The translations under genes and the position numbers were made by a program. A DNA stretch of 64,000 nt from Methylothermaceae bacteria B42. Lineage in GTDB: Bacteria > Pseudomonadota > Gammaproteobacteria > Methylococcales > Methylothermaceae. Each line of letters opens with the position of its first letter. Position 1 is the stretch's first letter. The DNA lies in the NCBI GenBank assembly GCA_001566965.1, contig LSNW01000011.1:35626-99625 (forward strand), read 5' to 3'. This document shows positions 8,502 to 16,883 of the stretch, one piece after another. A model generated the notes under the pieces. The model was not told where the DNA came from. It ran no database searches and worked only from the letters and a program-made list of their open reading frames with translations.

Positions 8502-9875
8502 TTAGAGCTGGTACTTTTTGAGCTTATACCAAAGGGAACGCTCGCTGATTTCCAGTAAGCGGGCGGCTTCCGCCTTATTGCCCGCGGTTTTTTCCAGAGC
8601 GCGGTGAATTAAACGCTTTTCCAAATCCGCTACCTGCTGCGCCAATGACCAGGTTTCAGGCTTTGGGTTTGCCTCTTGTCCAAAGGGTGTGGTGGGTACC
8701 TGGGCGCCGGGTAGATGGGCCGTGCCAACAGGCTCCCGCCCCCGCGTCAATACCAAGACTCTTTCCATCATATTTTCCAGCTCCCGCACATTCCCCGGCC
8801 AGGGATATTCATTCATCCAGGCTAAAGCCTGGGGCTGGATTTCCGGGCAAGGATAACCCAGTTCGCTGGCGTGCAACTCCAAAAAATGCCGCGCTAGCAA
8901 TGGGATGTCTCCTTGCCTTTGCCGCAGCGGTGGCATCCGAATGCTGAACACGTTGAGCCGGTAATATAAATCCGGCCGCAATTTTCCTTCCTCGACCGCC
9001 TGGGCGGGATCCACATTAGTGGCGGCGATGATCCGGATATCTAAATCGATGACCCGGTTGCTTCCCACTCGTTCCAAAGTTTTCTCTTGCAATACCCGAA
9101 GCAGCTTGGCTTGCAGGCCGAGATCCATTTCCGCTATCTCGTCCAAGAATAACGTTCCCCCTTGGGCTAGCTCGAATTTACCCACCCGATCTCTGTGGGC
9201 GCCAGTGAAGGCGCCTTTGGCATGTCCGAAAAGCTCGCTTTCCAGGATATCGGCGGGAATCGCCGCGCAATTGACTGGTACAAAAAGGTTTTCCGCTCTC
9301 TTGGAGGCCTGGTGGATCGCGCGCGCCACCAATTCCTTGCCAGTCCCGGTTTCTCCCAAAAGGAGCACACCGACGGGAGTGTCCGCCACTTGTTCTATTT
9401 GTTCATAAACTTGCTGCATGGCGGGGCTGCGCCCAACCAGACCGCCCCAGCCCTTGTCCAATTCCTGGCGCAAGAAACGGTTTTCCCGGCTAATTCTGCC
9501 TATTTTTAAAGCCCGCCGCACCACGGTTTCGAGATGGCCCAATTCAAACGGCCGCAGCAAATAATCCAAGGCCCCCTGCCGCATTGCCTCGACCGCGCTT
9601 TCGACTGTTCCAAAGGCTGTGACGACAATGACCGGCGTCTCATCGCCTAGTTTGCGCAAGGAACGCAGCAGCTCCATGCCGTCCAATTGCGGCATTTTCA
9701 AATCGGTAATGATCAGCTCCACAGGTTGCTTATCCAACAAAGCCAAGGCTTCCACGCCGTTGCTTGCCTGGAAGCAACGGCAGTCCATTTGCGCCAGCAT
9801 CAGTTCCAGCACCCGGCGCATTTTTGCTTCGTCGTCGACAATCAATACCCGTTGTTCAGCCACTGGATTCCTCAT
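8502..9875 (-). CDS. NtrC-family sigma-54 response regulator
   Basis: A 457-residue activator with three domains. The receiver (about 8-120) has the phospho-acceptor Asp58 in LIITDLKMPQLDG. The AAA+ domain (about 145-380) has Walker A GETGTGKE (174-181), the sigma-54-contacting GAFTGA loop (221-226) and Walker B FLDEIAEM. A Fis-type helix-turn-helix ends the protein (KTAGNKAEAARLLEISERSLWYKL). It hydrolyses ATP to open sigma-54 promoters once phosphorylated. It overlaps its sensor kinase gene by 20 bp and ends facing the porin-cytochrome pair, which has a sigma-54 promoter and is the obvious candidate target. Confidence 0.95.
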   Translation of the reverse strand: MRNPVAEQRVLIVDDEAKMRRVLELMLAQMDCRCFQASNGVEALALLDKQPVELIITDLKMPQLDGMELLRSLRKLGDETPVIVVTAFGTVESAVEAMRQGALDYLLRPFELGHLETVVRRALKIGRISRENRFLRQELDKGWGGLVGRSPAMQQVYEQIEQVADTPVGVLLLGETGTGKELVARAIHQASKRAENLFVPVNCAAIPADILESELFGHAKGAFTGAHRDRVGKFELAQGGTLFLDEIAEMDLGLQAKLLRVLQEKTLERVGSNRVIDLDIRIIAATNVDPAQAVEEGKLRPDLYYRLNVFSIRMPPLRQRQGDIPLLARHFLELHASELGYPCPEIQPQALAWMNEYPWPGNVRELENMMERVLVLTRGREPVGTAHLPGAQVPTTPFGQEANPKPETWSLAQQVADLEKRLIHRALEKTAGNKAEAARLLEISERSLWYKLKKYQL

Positions 9876-11637
9876 GAATTACATTGATTTGCCGCCAAGG
9901 CAGCCATAGGTGAAAACAGGCGCCTCCCAAGTCGCAGTCGGTGGCTTCGATGCCCCCGTGATGGGCAAGGATAATTTGTTGGACGACGGTCAAGCCCAAC
10001 CCGATTCCTCCCTCCCGGCGTGTAAAAAAGGGATCGAAGAGCTGCTCCCGCCATTCCCGGGGGATGCCTGGTCCATTGTCGCATATCCAGACATGCCAAA
10101 ATTCCCCTCGGCTCTCGGTGTGAATGACAATCCGCCCTTTCTGGGGAATATGTTGCACCGCATTGATCAGTAAATTAAAAAATACTTGAACCAGTTGATC
10201 GGGATCGCATTCAATCGTCCTGTCTTCATGAAGTTCTTGCTTCACATCCGCTTGGATATAGCTTAATTTTCCTTGCAGCAAATCCAGGACGCGCGTCAAT
10301 ATCAGATTGGCGCTGGCTGGGCAAAATTGTGGCGGGCGGGGGCGGGCGCAGTCAAGTAAGGTTGATACCAAGGATTTGAGACGATCGGTTTCGCTCAAAA
10401 TAAACTCGGTCATTTCATGTCCCGGGGGACTCAAGCCAGGTTCCCGTTGCAGCATTTCAGCCGCGGATTGCAAGATTCCCAAAGGTGTCCTGACCTCGTG
10501 GGCCATGCTGGCGGCCATTTCGCCAATGACGGCCAATTTGGACGCCCGCACTAAATCCTTGCGGGATTGCTCCAAATGACGAATCATTTGTTCAAAGGCA
10601 CGGCTAAGCTCTTGGGTTTCAACGCTGCCTTCGGCCGCCGGTGGCTCGGATTGTTTTCCTTGCATGTAATGCCGGGCAAATAGGGTAAGGGCACTCAGAG
10701 GCTGGGCAATCCGGCTGGCCAGCCAGTAGGAAAGAATCAAGCTGCCAATCAACGCCAATAATAAAAACAATAAAAGATTCCACCACAACCGCCACAGAGG
10801 CGCCATGGCCTGATCAGCCGAAGCCAATAGCACGACTTGCCAGCCAAACCCGGGAAAGGCGTGATATCCCTGGGAAGCCGCCACACCAGTCAGCATCTCT
10901 GGTCCACTCATGATATCCGTTTGGCTCTTGGAGGTAAGCATCGACGCATGGGATAACCACCGGGAATTCAGTTGCTGGCCAATCCACTGCTGCGATGATG
11001 GCTCACCAGAGGCGGCGATGATGCGTTTATCATCGTCCACAAGCAGGGCGGTGCCCTGAATCAAAGACTCGTGGTCAGGAAAATCCAACAGCCGTAAAAT
11101 TTCTTTCCAGGCGAAAGCGGCATAGAGTTTACCCAAGCGGTCGCCGGACCCGGGATCTTCCAGCTGAACCGAAAAATAACAGTGAGCGGCCGGCAGCTTC
11201 AGCGGCAACAGTGAAATGGTTTTTCCTGCGATTTGCACGCGGTGCCACGCTGGTATTGCTTTCATGTGACCACCGATCAACGTGGGATTGCTGGCTGCCA
11301 GAATCTCGCCTTGTTCATTTGTAGCAAACAGCACGCCATAAACACCGGGATAACCTTGGTGCAAATCCCGCAGGAATTGCGACAACCGCTTGTCAATGTC
11401 CCGGACGCGCAGTTCCTGCATCACCGAAAGACGGCTCCAGGTGGCGACATTGGCCATTCTTTCGAAAAGCGTGGCGTCGATCTGTTCCATGATTCTGATG
11501 GCTCTGAGTTGAAGCTGATTTTCGATATTAGTGAGCAAGACTTGCCGCATGTAGAGAAATGCCAGGGAAGTCAGCGCCACAGCCACCAACAGACTGATAC
11601 TCAAATAAGAAAACAATAAACTTCTGCGAATAGTCAC
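9856..11637 (-). CDS. Membrane sensor histidine kinase
   Basis: A 593-residue two-component sensor. The first transmembrane segment is at about 9-30, followed by a large periplasmic sensing domain (about 31-285, double-Cache-like pattern) and a second transmembrane segment (LLLFLLLALIGSLILSYWLA). Then come HAMP (about 305-360), a HisKA domain with His at about 380 in SMAHEVRTPLGIL, and an HATPase domain with LLINAVQHIP (N box), DNGPGIP (G1) and GGIGLGLTVV (G2). It should phosphorylate the NtrC-type regulator encoded downstream. The neighbouring outer-membrane and binding-protein genes on the other strand hint that the signal is a small solute, but the ligand is unknown. Confidence 0.93.
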   Translation of the reverse strand: MTIRRSLLFSYLSISLLVAVALTSLAFLYMRQVLLTNIENQLQLRAIRIMEQIDATLFERMANVATWSRLSVMQELRVRDIDKRLSQFLRDLHQGYPGVYGVLFATNEQGEILAASNPTLIGGHMKAIPAWHRVQIAGKTISLLPLKLPAAHCYFSVQLEDPGSGDRLGKLYAAFAWKEILRLLDFPDHESLIQGTALLVDDDKRIIAASGEPSSQQWIGQQLNSRWLSHASMLTSKSQTDIMSGPEMLTGVAASQGYHAFPGFGWQVVLLASADQAMAPLWRLWWNLLLFLLLALIGSLILSYWLASRIAQPLSALTLFARHYMQGKQSEPPAAEGSVETQELSRAFEQMIRHLEQSRKDLVRASKLAVIGEMAASMAHEVRTPLGILQSAAEMLQREPGLSPPGHEMTEFILSETDRLKSLVSTLLDCARPRPPQFCPASANLILTRVLDLLQGKLSYIQADVKQELHEDRTIECDPDQLVQVFFNLLINAVQHIPQKGRIVIHTESRGEFWHVWICDNGPGIPREWREQLFDPFFTRREGGIGLGLTVVQQIILAHHGGIEATDCDLGGACFHLWLPWRQINVIHEESSG

Positions 11638-11679
11638 GGCAGGTATAATCTTGTTTTTAAATTTGAAGCCTTGTCAGGG

Positions 11680-12729
11680 ATGATTTTTACCCTTCGCTTG
11701 TTTTTTTTGCTGATTTTGCTGGCAAATCCAGTATTTGCCGCAGCCAAAAATCATTCTCAAAGGCCCCACTATCGCTGGGGGCGGGGGTTGTATCTGCCAG
11801 CCCAAAAGATTTTGCTCGGTGGCTATTTCAATTTTACTTTCAAAGCCCTCCAAGGCCGGCGCAAGCAAGCAGAGCTGGATGATCTTAGCTTATTTTTCAC
11901 CTGGGCGCCCCATCCACGTTTGCGGTTGTTTTCCGAGCTGGAATTGGAAGATTTATTTACCATTGACAGCCGTTCATTACATAGCAATGAACGTTTTTTC
12001 AGTGTCGAGCGCTTATACCTGGACTACTTTATCACCGGTTCCTGGCGCTTGCGGCTGGGAAAGTTTCTGACGCCGGTTGGACGCTGGAATGTCATCCATG
12101 CTTCCCCCCTGGTGTGGACCACATCCAGGCCAAGCGTGACGGAACATTTCTTTGCCCCCCATGCCAGTGGCGCCATGCTTTCCACGACTTACACGCTTAA
12201 AGGACGCGATCTGGATATCGATCTTTATTTCGATGCCAGCAATGCCCTGGATCCCAAAAAGACGATGGTTACCTTTAAAACCGCGTTCGGCCTCCGCCTC
12301 AACTATGAATTTTCTCCCCAGTTACAAATGGGCGCGTCCTTTCTCCATTTCAAAATGGAGCGCCCAAGTTTCCAGCCTGCGGCCGATTTGTTCGGCCTGG
12401 ATATGTTTTGGAATTGGCACCGGTTTGAAATAAGCTCCGAATTTGCCTACCGGCGCCCAGAATCCGGCCGCCGGGGCGAAACCGGGCTCTATTTACAAGG
12501 CGCCATTCCCTTGGGTCACCGTATCTTTGCCGTGGGCCGGTATGAATACTTGCAAGGCACGCACCTATTGGAAAGCGGCAGGCAACAGGGCACGGCCCAT
12601 ATCGGCATCGGCGGTTTGGCTTGGCGGCCCGCCACGCCGTTAGTGTTCAAAGTGGAATATCGCTTCGGACGCGGGAATCGGCGGCTCGCGCCGGATGGAT
12701 TTTTGATGTCAGTCGCCATGCTATTTTGA
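11680..12729 (+). CDS. Outer-membrane beta-barrel protein (porin-like)
   Basis: A 349-residue protein with a strong signal peptide (LRLFFLLILLANPVFAAAK). The rest alternates in strand-like fashion, includes LRLGKFLTPVGRWNV, a motif seen in porins whose first strand pair lines the pore, and ends SVAMLF with a C-terminal Phe. It diverges from the sensor kinase gene, only 42 bp away; a TATAAT at 11644-11649 could be its -10 box although no good -35 is seen. A TTG at 11671 is a possible earlier start. A small binding-protein gene follows by 2 bp, so the two form an operon. The substrate is unknown. Confidence 0.72.
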   Translation: MIFTLRLFFLLILLANPVFAAAKNHSQRPHYRWGRGLYLPAQKILLGGYFNFTFKALQGRRKQAELDDLSLFFTWAPHPRLRLFSELELEDLFTIDSRSLHSNERFFSVERLYLDYFITGSWRLRLGKFLTPVGRWNVIHASPLVWTTSRPSVTEHFFAPHASGAMLSTTYTLKGRDLDIDLYFDASNALDPKKTMVTFKTAFGLRLNYEFSPQLQMGASFLHFKMERPSFQPAADLFGLDMFWNWHRFEISSEFAYRRPESGRRGETGLYLQGAIPLGHRIFAVGRYEYLQGTHLLESGRQQGTAHIGIGGLAWRPATPLVFKVEYRFGRGNRRLAPDGFLMSVAMLF

Positions 12730-12731
12730 TC

Positions 12732-13187
12732 ATGCGTTTGCTTTTATTGGCTTTTCTGATATTGGCGCTGGTCTTTCCTGCTTTAAGTCAGGCTGAAAAA
12801 CTGTTGGTGATTGTCTCTAGCGATACCGATGTTGGCACTTTATCCTTGCCCCAATTGGCCCGGATATACAGCCGTAAAGTTCTCATCGGTCCCCATGGCA
12901 TCCCTTGGGCGCCCTTGAATCTCCCCGTCAATCACCCGCTGCGCCAGGCTTTTTCCCAGGCTATTTTCAAGCGCTCGCCGGAAGAATTGGAAAATTACTG
13001 GAATATTCAATATTTTAAGGGCATTTTACCCCCCTATGTCGTCGCTTCGGAAAAGGCCATGCGCCAATATGTTACCTCCACGCCAGGGGCCGTGGGGTAT
13101 ATTCGCCCTTGCCATCTCGGCAGCGGGGTCAAAGTCGTCGCCACCCTGACCCTTTCTTCCAATCTTGAAATAGCGTGTCAACAATAG
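12732..13187 (+). CDS. Small periplasmic phosphate-binding-like protein (PstS-like)
   Basis: A 151-residue secreted protein with a signal peptide (LLLAFLILALVFPALSQAEK). The mature part (LPQLARIYSRKVLIGPHGIPWAPLNLP, then TPGAVGYIRPCHLG) follows the pattern of short PBP-like/PstS-like domains that accompany sensor kinases and porins, about half the size of a full substrate-binding protein. No ABC transporter genes are adjacent. It starts 2 bp after the barrel gene, so the pair and the divergent kinase are probably one functional unit. It could bring ligand to the sensor rather than serve transport; that is inference. Confidence 0.7.
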   Translation: MRLLLLAFLILALVFPALSQAEKLLVIVSSDTDVGTLSLPQLARIYSRKVLIGPHGIPWAPLNLPVNHPLRQAFSQAIFKRSPEELENYWNIQYFKGILPPYVVASEKAMRQYVTSTPGAVGYIRPCHLGSGVKVVATLTLSSNLEIACQQ

Positions 13188-13204
13188 TACGGATTGACAC
13201 AGGG

Positions 13205-14536
13205 CTAGGCTGATGGAGAAGGAGAAAAAGGCACCGTCTTTTCTTCCGTCAGGCATTGACAGAACAAGGCTTTCAGGTGCTGGTTGGTGTGCCTGGCATC
13301 GAACCGCCGGCATATTTTATTGCGGGCGTTTCTGCCCAAGCGATAACGTTTGCCAGTATCGGCAATCAAAGTCTTGAGTGCTTCTGTCAGCGCTTCAATG
13401 TCTTTTTCAGGCACCAGCAAACCGTCTTGGCCGTCCTCAATCAATTCTGGAATGCCGGAAATCTCACTGGAAACCACGGCCAATCCGCTGGCCATCGCTT
13501 CCATCAATACATTGGGGATGCCATCACGGTCGCCGTTGCCGAGCACTTGGCAGGGCAGGGCAAAGATATCCACCTCACGGTAGATGCCGGCCAGCGCTTC
13601 GTGAGGCATGGGGCCTTCTAGCGTAACGATATCGTGTAATTGCCACTGAGCAATCAACGCTTGAATTTTCTCGTAACTCTCGCTGCGCTCTCCCAGGATC
13701 CGGCAATGAAATTCAAAGCCTTGCCGTTTCAATTGCTGGCAGGCCTTAACCAAATAATGAAACCCCTTTTTCTCCACAAACCGACCCACCGCAAGAATTT
13801 TGACAATGTCTTTTTTCTTGCTGGGCGACAAGGGGGGATGGAATTGGCGCGTATCCAGGCCGTGGTAGACAAGGTGAACGTTTTGATGGCCCGCCAACGC
13901 CTTTAAATGTTTCAAATTCGCCCCGGTACAAGTCGTCACAAAGCGGGCCTGGCGTATCTTGATTTGGAGCAAGTTACCTGGATTCAATTCGGTTTGATAG
14001 ATATCTTTGGCGTGGGCGGTAAAGCTGAAGGGCTTGCCGCTCAAACGGCTGGCAAACAAGGCAACTGTGGTGGCGCCATGGCAAAAATGGGAATGCAAGA
14101 GGCGGATAGCATCAGTCTCGACCACCTTCAAGGCGATAACGCCGGCTTGGAGAAATTCCTTGATAAATACCTTGCGCGGACCGCCCCAGGGAGATTTGCG
14201 GTAACGGAGGCTCCACCAAAGCGCTGTCGCCAAGGTGGCGGTGTAAGCCAAGGGCCGACGCCGGAGCAGTTTGAGATGGGCGCGGTGATAATTGGGCAGA
14301 TTTTCTTTCAGCCACGGTAGAAGCGCGGTGTTGGACAGGGAAGTCATGGCTGGCAGGACGGTCAAAGGGGCGCGGATTTCCTCAACCGTTTGATGGATTT
14401 TGTCAGTATCGCCTTGCTTGATGGAAAACAGGCGCAAGTGCAAGCCCATATCTTCCAACAAGCGTATTTCGTTACTGATGAAGGTTTCCGACAGCCGGGG
14501 GAAGCCTTTTAAAATATAGGCAATTTCACCTTGCAT
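13205..14536 (-). CDS. Family 4 glycosyltransferase
   Basis: A 443-residue GT-B enzyme. It starts with EIAYILKGFPRLSETFISNE, the opening of WcaL/colanic-acid-type GT4 enzymes, and the C-terminal donor domain has ILAVGRFVEKKGFHYLV and the retaining GT4 E-x7-E region (DGIPNVLMEAMASGLAVV). It should transfer a sugar from a nucleotide donor to a lipid- or glycan-linked acceptor at the inner membrane. Its start overlaps the end of the upstream GT4 gene by 11 bp. The two proteins are clearly paralogous (same opening and E-x7-E region), which suggests successive steps on one glycan. Confidence 0.88.
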   Translation of the reverse strand: MQGEIAYILKGFPRLSETFISNEIRLLEDMGLHLRLFSIKQGDTDKIHQTVEEIRAPLTVLPAMTSLSNTALLPWLKENLPNYHRAHLKLLRRRPLAYTATLATALWWSLRYRKSPWGGPRKVFIKEFLQAGVIALKVVETDAIRLLHSHFCHGATTVALFASRLSGKPFSFTAHAKDIYQTELNPGNLLQIKIRQARFVTTCTGANLKHLKALAGHQNVHLVYHGLDTRQFHPPLSPSKKKDIVKILAVGRFVEKKGFHYLVKACQQLKRQGFEFHCRILGERSESYEKIQALIAQWQLHDIVTLEGPMPHEALAGIYREVDIFALPCQVLGNGDRDGIPNVLMEAMASGLAVVSSEISGIPELIEDGQDGLLVPEKDIEALTEALKTLIADTGKRYRLGRNARNKICRRFDARHTNQHLKALFCQCLTEEKTVPFSPSPSA

Positions 14537-15794
14537 GATAAGCTCCTTGCAGCGGTTGCGGGTATGGCGGCGTGACGGCCTTGCCTGCCAAAACCAAATC
14601 GAACAGATTTTTCAGAATGGCGAGATTGGGCGCCAGAGCGAAGTCGGTGTTTATGCGCGCTTTGCCGGCGGTGGCCAGTTTTCGTCGTAACTTTTCGTCC
14701 AGCAACAAGCTTTGCAAGGCATTGGCCAGTTGGCGGGGCTGGTCCGGCGCCACCAGCAGGCCGTTGACGCCGTCTTCCACCAGTTCCGGAATGCCGGAAA
14801 CCGGCGTGGTCACCACCGGGATGCCCATGGCCATGGCTTCCATCAACACGTTGGGAATCCCGTCCCGGTCGCCGTCGGCGCTTATTTTGCAAGGCAAGGC
14901 GAAGATACTGGCTTGCCGGTACAGGTGGATGAGTTCCTGGTGAATCATCTGACCGCGTAACCTGACAGTTTCCCCTAAGCCAAGGGCGGCAATCCGTCTT
15001 TCCAACAATTGCTGTTCGGGGCCGTAGCCGACGATGGCACAGCGGAAACGAAAGCCTCTTTGCCCGAGAAGCGCGCAACTGTCGATCAAGGTATCGAAGC
15101 CTTTCTTTTCCCTGAGCCGTCCCACGCTCAGGATCAGAGGCTCTAAAGGTAAATCGACTTCAGAGACTTTTTCCGAAAGCCGTTGAAACCGCTGGCTGTC
15201 GAAACCATGGTAAACCCGGATGATCGGCGTGGGTGAGACGGTAATTTGGCGCAGATAGTTGCGATTGTATTCAGTGCAGGTCACCACAAAGCGGGCGGCG
15301 GCGACTTTCCTCTGCAACTGCGAAGGCGAGGATAAATAAATATCCTTGGCGTGGGCGGAAATACTGAAGCCAATACCTGTCAGCGCCTGAACCAGCTCCG
15401 CAACCGATGCTGGATCATTGGCAAAATGGGCGTGGATATGGATGATATTTTTGTGTTTTATCCAGTTTGCCAACTGGAGTGCCTGACGCAATAACCGCCA
15501 GCGCTCGGAAAGCTTGCCGTCATGGGCGCGCAATAGTTGGATGCTCTTGAATATTCCCCGGGGATTCTCCACCACTGCTTTAAGCAGGAATTTGAAACTT
15601 TGCCAAGGTCCTTGCTCCAGATAATAAACAGGCGCTGTCAATTGTTTGATTTCATCGTGGCATCTTGGGTCGGTGGGTTTTTGCAGCGAGGCGATTGCCA
15701 GGCTGTATCCATCGCGCTCCAAGGCGAGAATTTCTTGTAAGACAAAAGTTTCGGAAACTTTGGGAAAAGTCTTCAACAAATAGCAAATAGTCAT
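14526..15794 (-). CDS. Family 4 glycosyltransferase
   Basis: A 422-residue GT4 enzyme, first gene of a two-gene operon. The N-terminal domain begins TICYLLKTFPKVSETFVLQE; the donor domain contains LILSVGRLREKKGFDTLID and the E-x7-E element in DGIPNVLMEAMAMGIPVV. It resembles the downstream paralogue throughout, so tandem duplication followed by change of specificity is likely. Reaction: transfer of a sugar, with retention, from a nucleotide-sugar to an unknown acceptor. No polymerase or flippase gene lies nearby, so the final product (exopolysaccharide, glycolipid or other) cannot be deduced. Confidence 0.88.
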   Translation of the reverse strand: MTICYLLKTFPKVSETFVLQEILALERDGYSLAIASLQKPTDPRCHDEIKQLTAPVYYLEQGPWQSFKFLLKAVVENPRGIFKSIQLLRAHDGKLSERWRLLRQALQLANWIKHKNIIHIHAHFANDPASVAELVQALTGIGFSISAHAKDIYLSSPSQLQRKVAAARFVVTCTEYNRNYLRQITVSPTPIIRVYHGFDSQRFQRLSEKVSEVDLPLEPLILSVGRLREKKGFDTLIDSCALLGQRGFRFRCAIVGYGPEQQLLERRIAALGLGETVRLRGQMIHQELIHLYRQASIFALPCKISADGDRDGIPNVLMEAMAMGIPVVTTPVSGIPELVEDGVNGLLVAPDQPRQLANALQSLLLDEKLRRKLATAGKARINTDFALAPNLAILKNLFDLVLAGKAVTPPYPQPLQGAYHAR

Positions 15795-15923
15795 GGGGTT
15801 TCCTGTTGCCGTTCGATTTATGCCTCAAACCATCAAGGGTTGAAGTGGTTAAGCGACTATTTGTTGATTCCTTTCAAACCTTGTGAAGTTCAAACCTTTT
15901 CAGCAGGGGTTAATGCGGCATGC

Positions 15924-15969
15924 GGCCGTCTATTATTTCGTTTTGTCTCTGCTTGAGCGCTAGACGGCC
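15924..15969. repeat. Inverted repeat in a 464-bp gap
   Basis: ggccgtcta at 15924-15932 pairs with tagacggcc at 15961-15969 across 28 bp. It lies in the gap 15795-16258 between divergent genes (GT4 operon and 11-mer lipoprotein). It could be an operator or hairpin. Otherwise the gap holds AT-rich stretches suited to promoters and a strong AAGGAGG just before 16259; no further gene or RNA is recognisable. Confidence 0.3.
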
Positions 15970-16258
15970 CGGGTTAGCAAGCATAATCCCCGCTATAAAT
16001 CGTTTTTTTTACAGAGTGCGCTTTGTTTGTCGTCATGATTGCAATCTTTCATCTACGCTGTGGCGATTGATTTATGGCATGACATTAACGACAATGGTAA
16101 ATGTAATCCAACGCGTACAGTCTCTTGGGGGCGCCTGCTCTTCCAGGGAACTGGAACACGGAAGAGTTGGGTTTTCTCAAGCAAGCGTTGGATACGTAGT
16201 TCACCAGAGGGTGAGCTTTTAATATTACCAATGGAATTCATCTTAAGGAGGTTTCAAG

Positions 16259-16624
16259 ATGGGCAGAAAAATGATTTTCCGGGCTATGACTCTGGGCGTG
16301 GCCGCCACGGCATTAATGCTGGCTGGCTGTTCGAAACAGGGCGAGGAAGAAGCTAAGCAAGGCGCGCAGCAGCCGATGGAAAGCATCACTGAAGGTGCGC
16401 AACAAGCCGTGGAAGGGGTTAAAGAAGGCGCCGCTGACGTTGTCGAGGGTGTGAAAGAAAGTACTTCCGAAGCCGTGGAAGGGGTTAAAAAAGGCGCTGA
16501 ATCCACCATGGGAGCCATGAAAGAGGGCATGCAAAGCACCATGGATAAAGTGAAGCAAGGCGTCGAAAGCGCGGCGGAAAGCGCCAAGGCCCGAATGGAA
16601 AGTGCTGAAGAAGCGGCAAAGTAA
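16259..16624 (+). CDS. Lipoprotein built of 11-residue amphipathic repeats
   Basis: A 121-residue protein. The signal peptide ends in the lipobox LMLAGC, so Cys becomes lipidated and the protein is membrane anchored. From about residue 38 it consists of seven consecutive 11-mers, for example AVEGVKEGAAD, VVEGVKESTSE, AVEGVKKGAES and TMDKVKQGVES, with Val/Ala, Gly and Lys at fixed places. Such 11-mers form amphipathic helices like those of apolipoproteins and group 3 LEA desiccation proteins. AAGGAGG precedes the ATG and a strong terminator follows, so it is a single-gene, probably highly expressed unit. A role in envelope or stress protection is inference. Confidence 0.82.
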   Translation: MGRKMIFRAMTLGVAATALMLAGCSKQGEEEAKQGAQQPMESITEGAQQAVEGVKEGAADVVEGVKESTSEAVEGVKKGAESTMGAMKEGMQSTMDKVKQGVESAAESAKARMESAEEAAK

Positions 16625-16644
16625 GCCGTTACTGGCTAGTAGTT

Positions 16645-16673
16645 AAAATGCCCGCCGGATGGCGGGCATTTTT
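16645..16673 (+). terminator. Intrinsic terminator of the 11-mer lipoprotein gene
   Basis: A stem of about 12 bp (aaaatgcccgcc with ggcgggcatttt, loop ggat) runs directly into TTTTTAT, 20 bp after the stop codon. This is a standard rho-independent terminator. Confidence 0.92.
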
Positions 16674-16705
16674 ATCTCAGCAAAAGAGGCTGTCTGTTCC
16701 CTTAA

Positions 16706-16880
16706 TTCAAACCTAAATTCTGCAAATGCTTCGGCATTCGGTTGTCAAGTCAAGCCTTTATGCTACGTTGTCTGCACCAATTTTATGCTCGAAGTAGCGC
16801 TGCTACGCCTGCGCGAAAATGGGCTTGCCGTCTTGCCTGACACCCTCGGTGCTTGAATCACTTGCAAAATTTAGGTTGAA
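16706..16880. repeat. 175-bp region bounded by imperfect inverted repeats
   Basis: The 20 nt at 16706-16725 and the 19 nt at 16862-16880 are inverted repeats with one mismatch and one indel. The sequence between them has no protein-coding signs but has further short palindromes. It fills the space between the lipoprotein terminator and the end of glycogen phosphorylase. A short non-autonomous element is possible; no target duplication is evident. Confidence 0.4.
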
Positions 16881-16883
16881 AAA

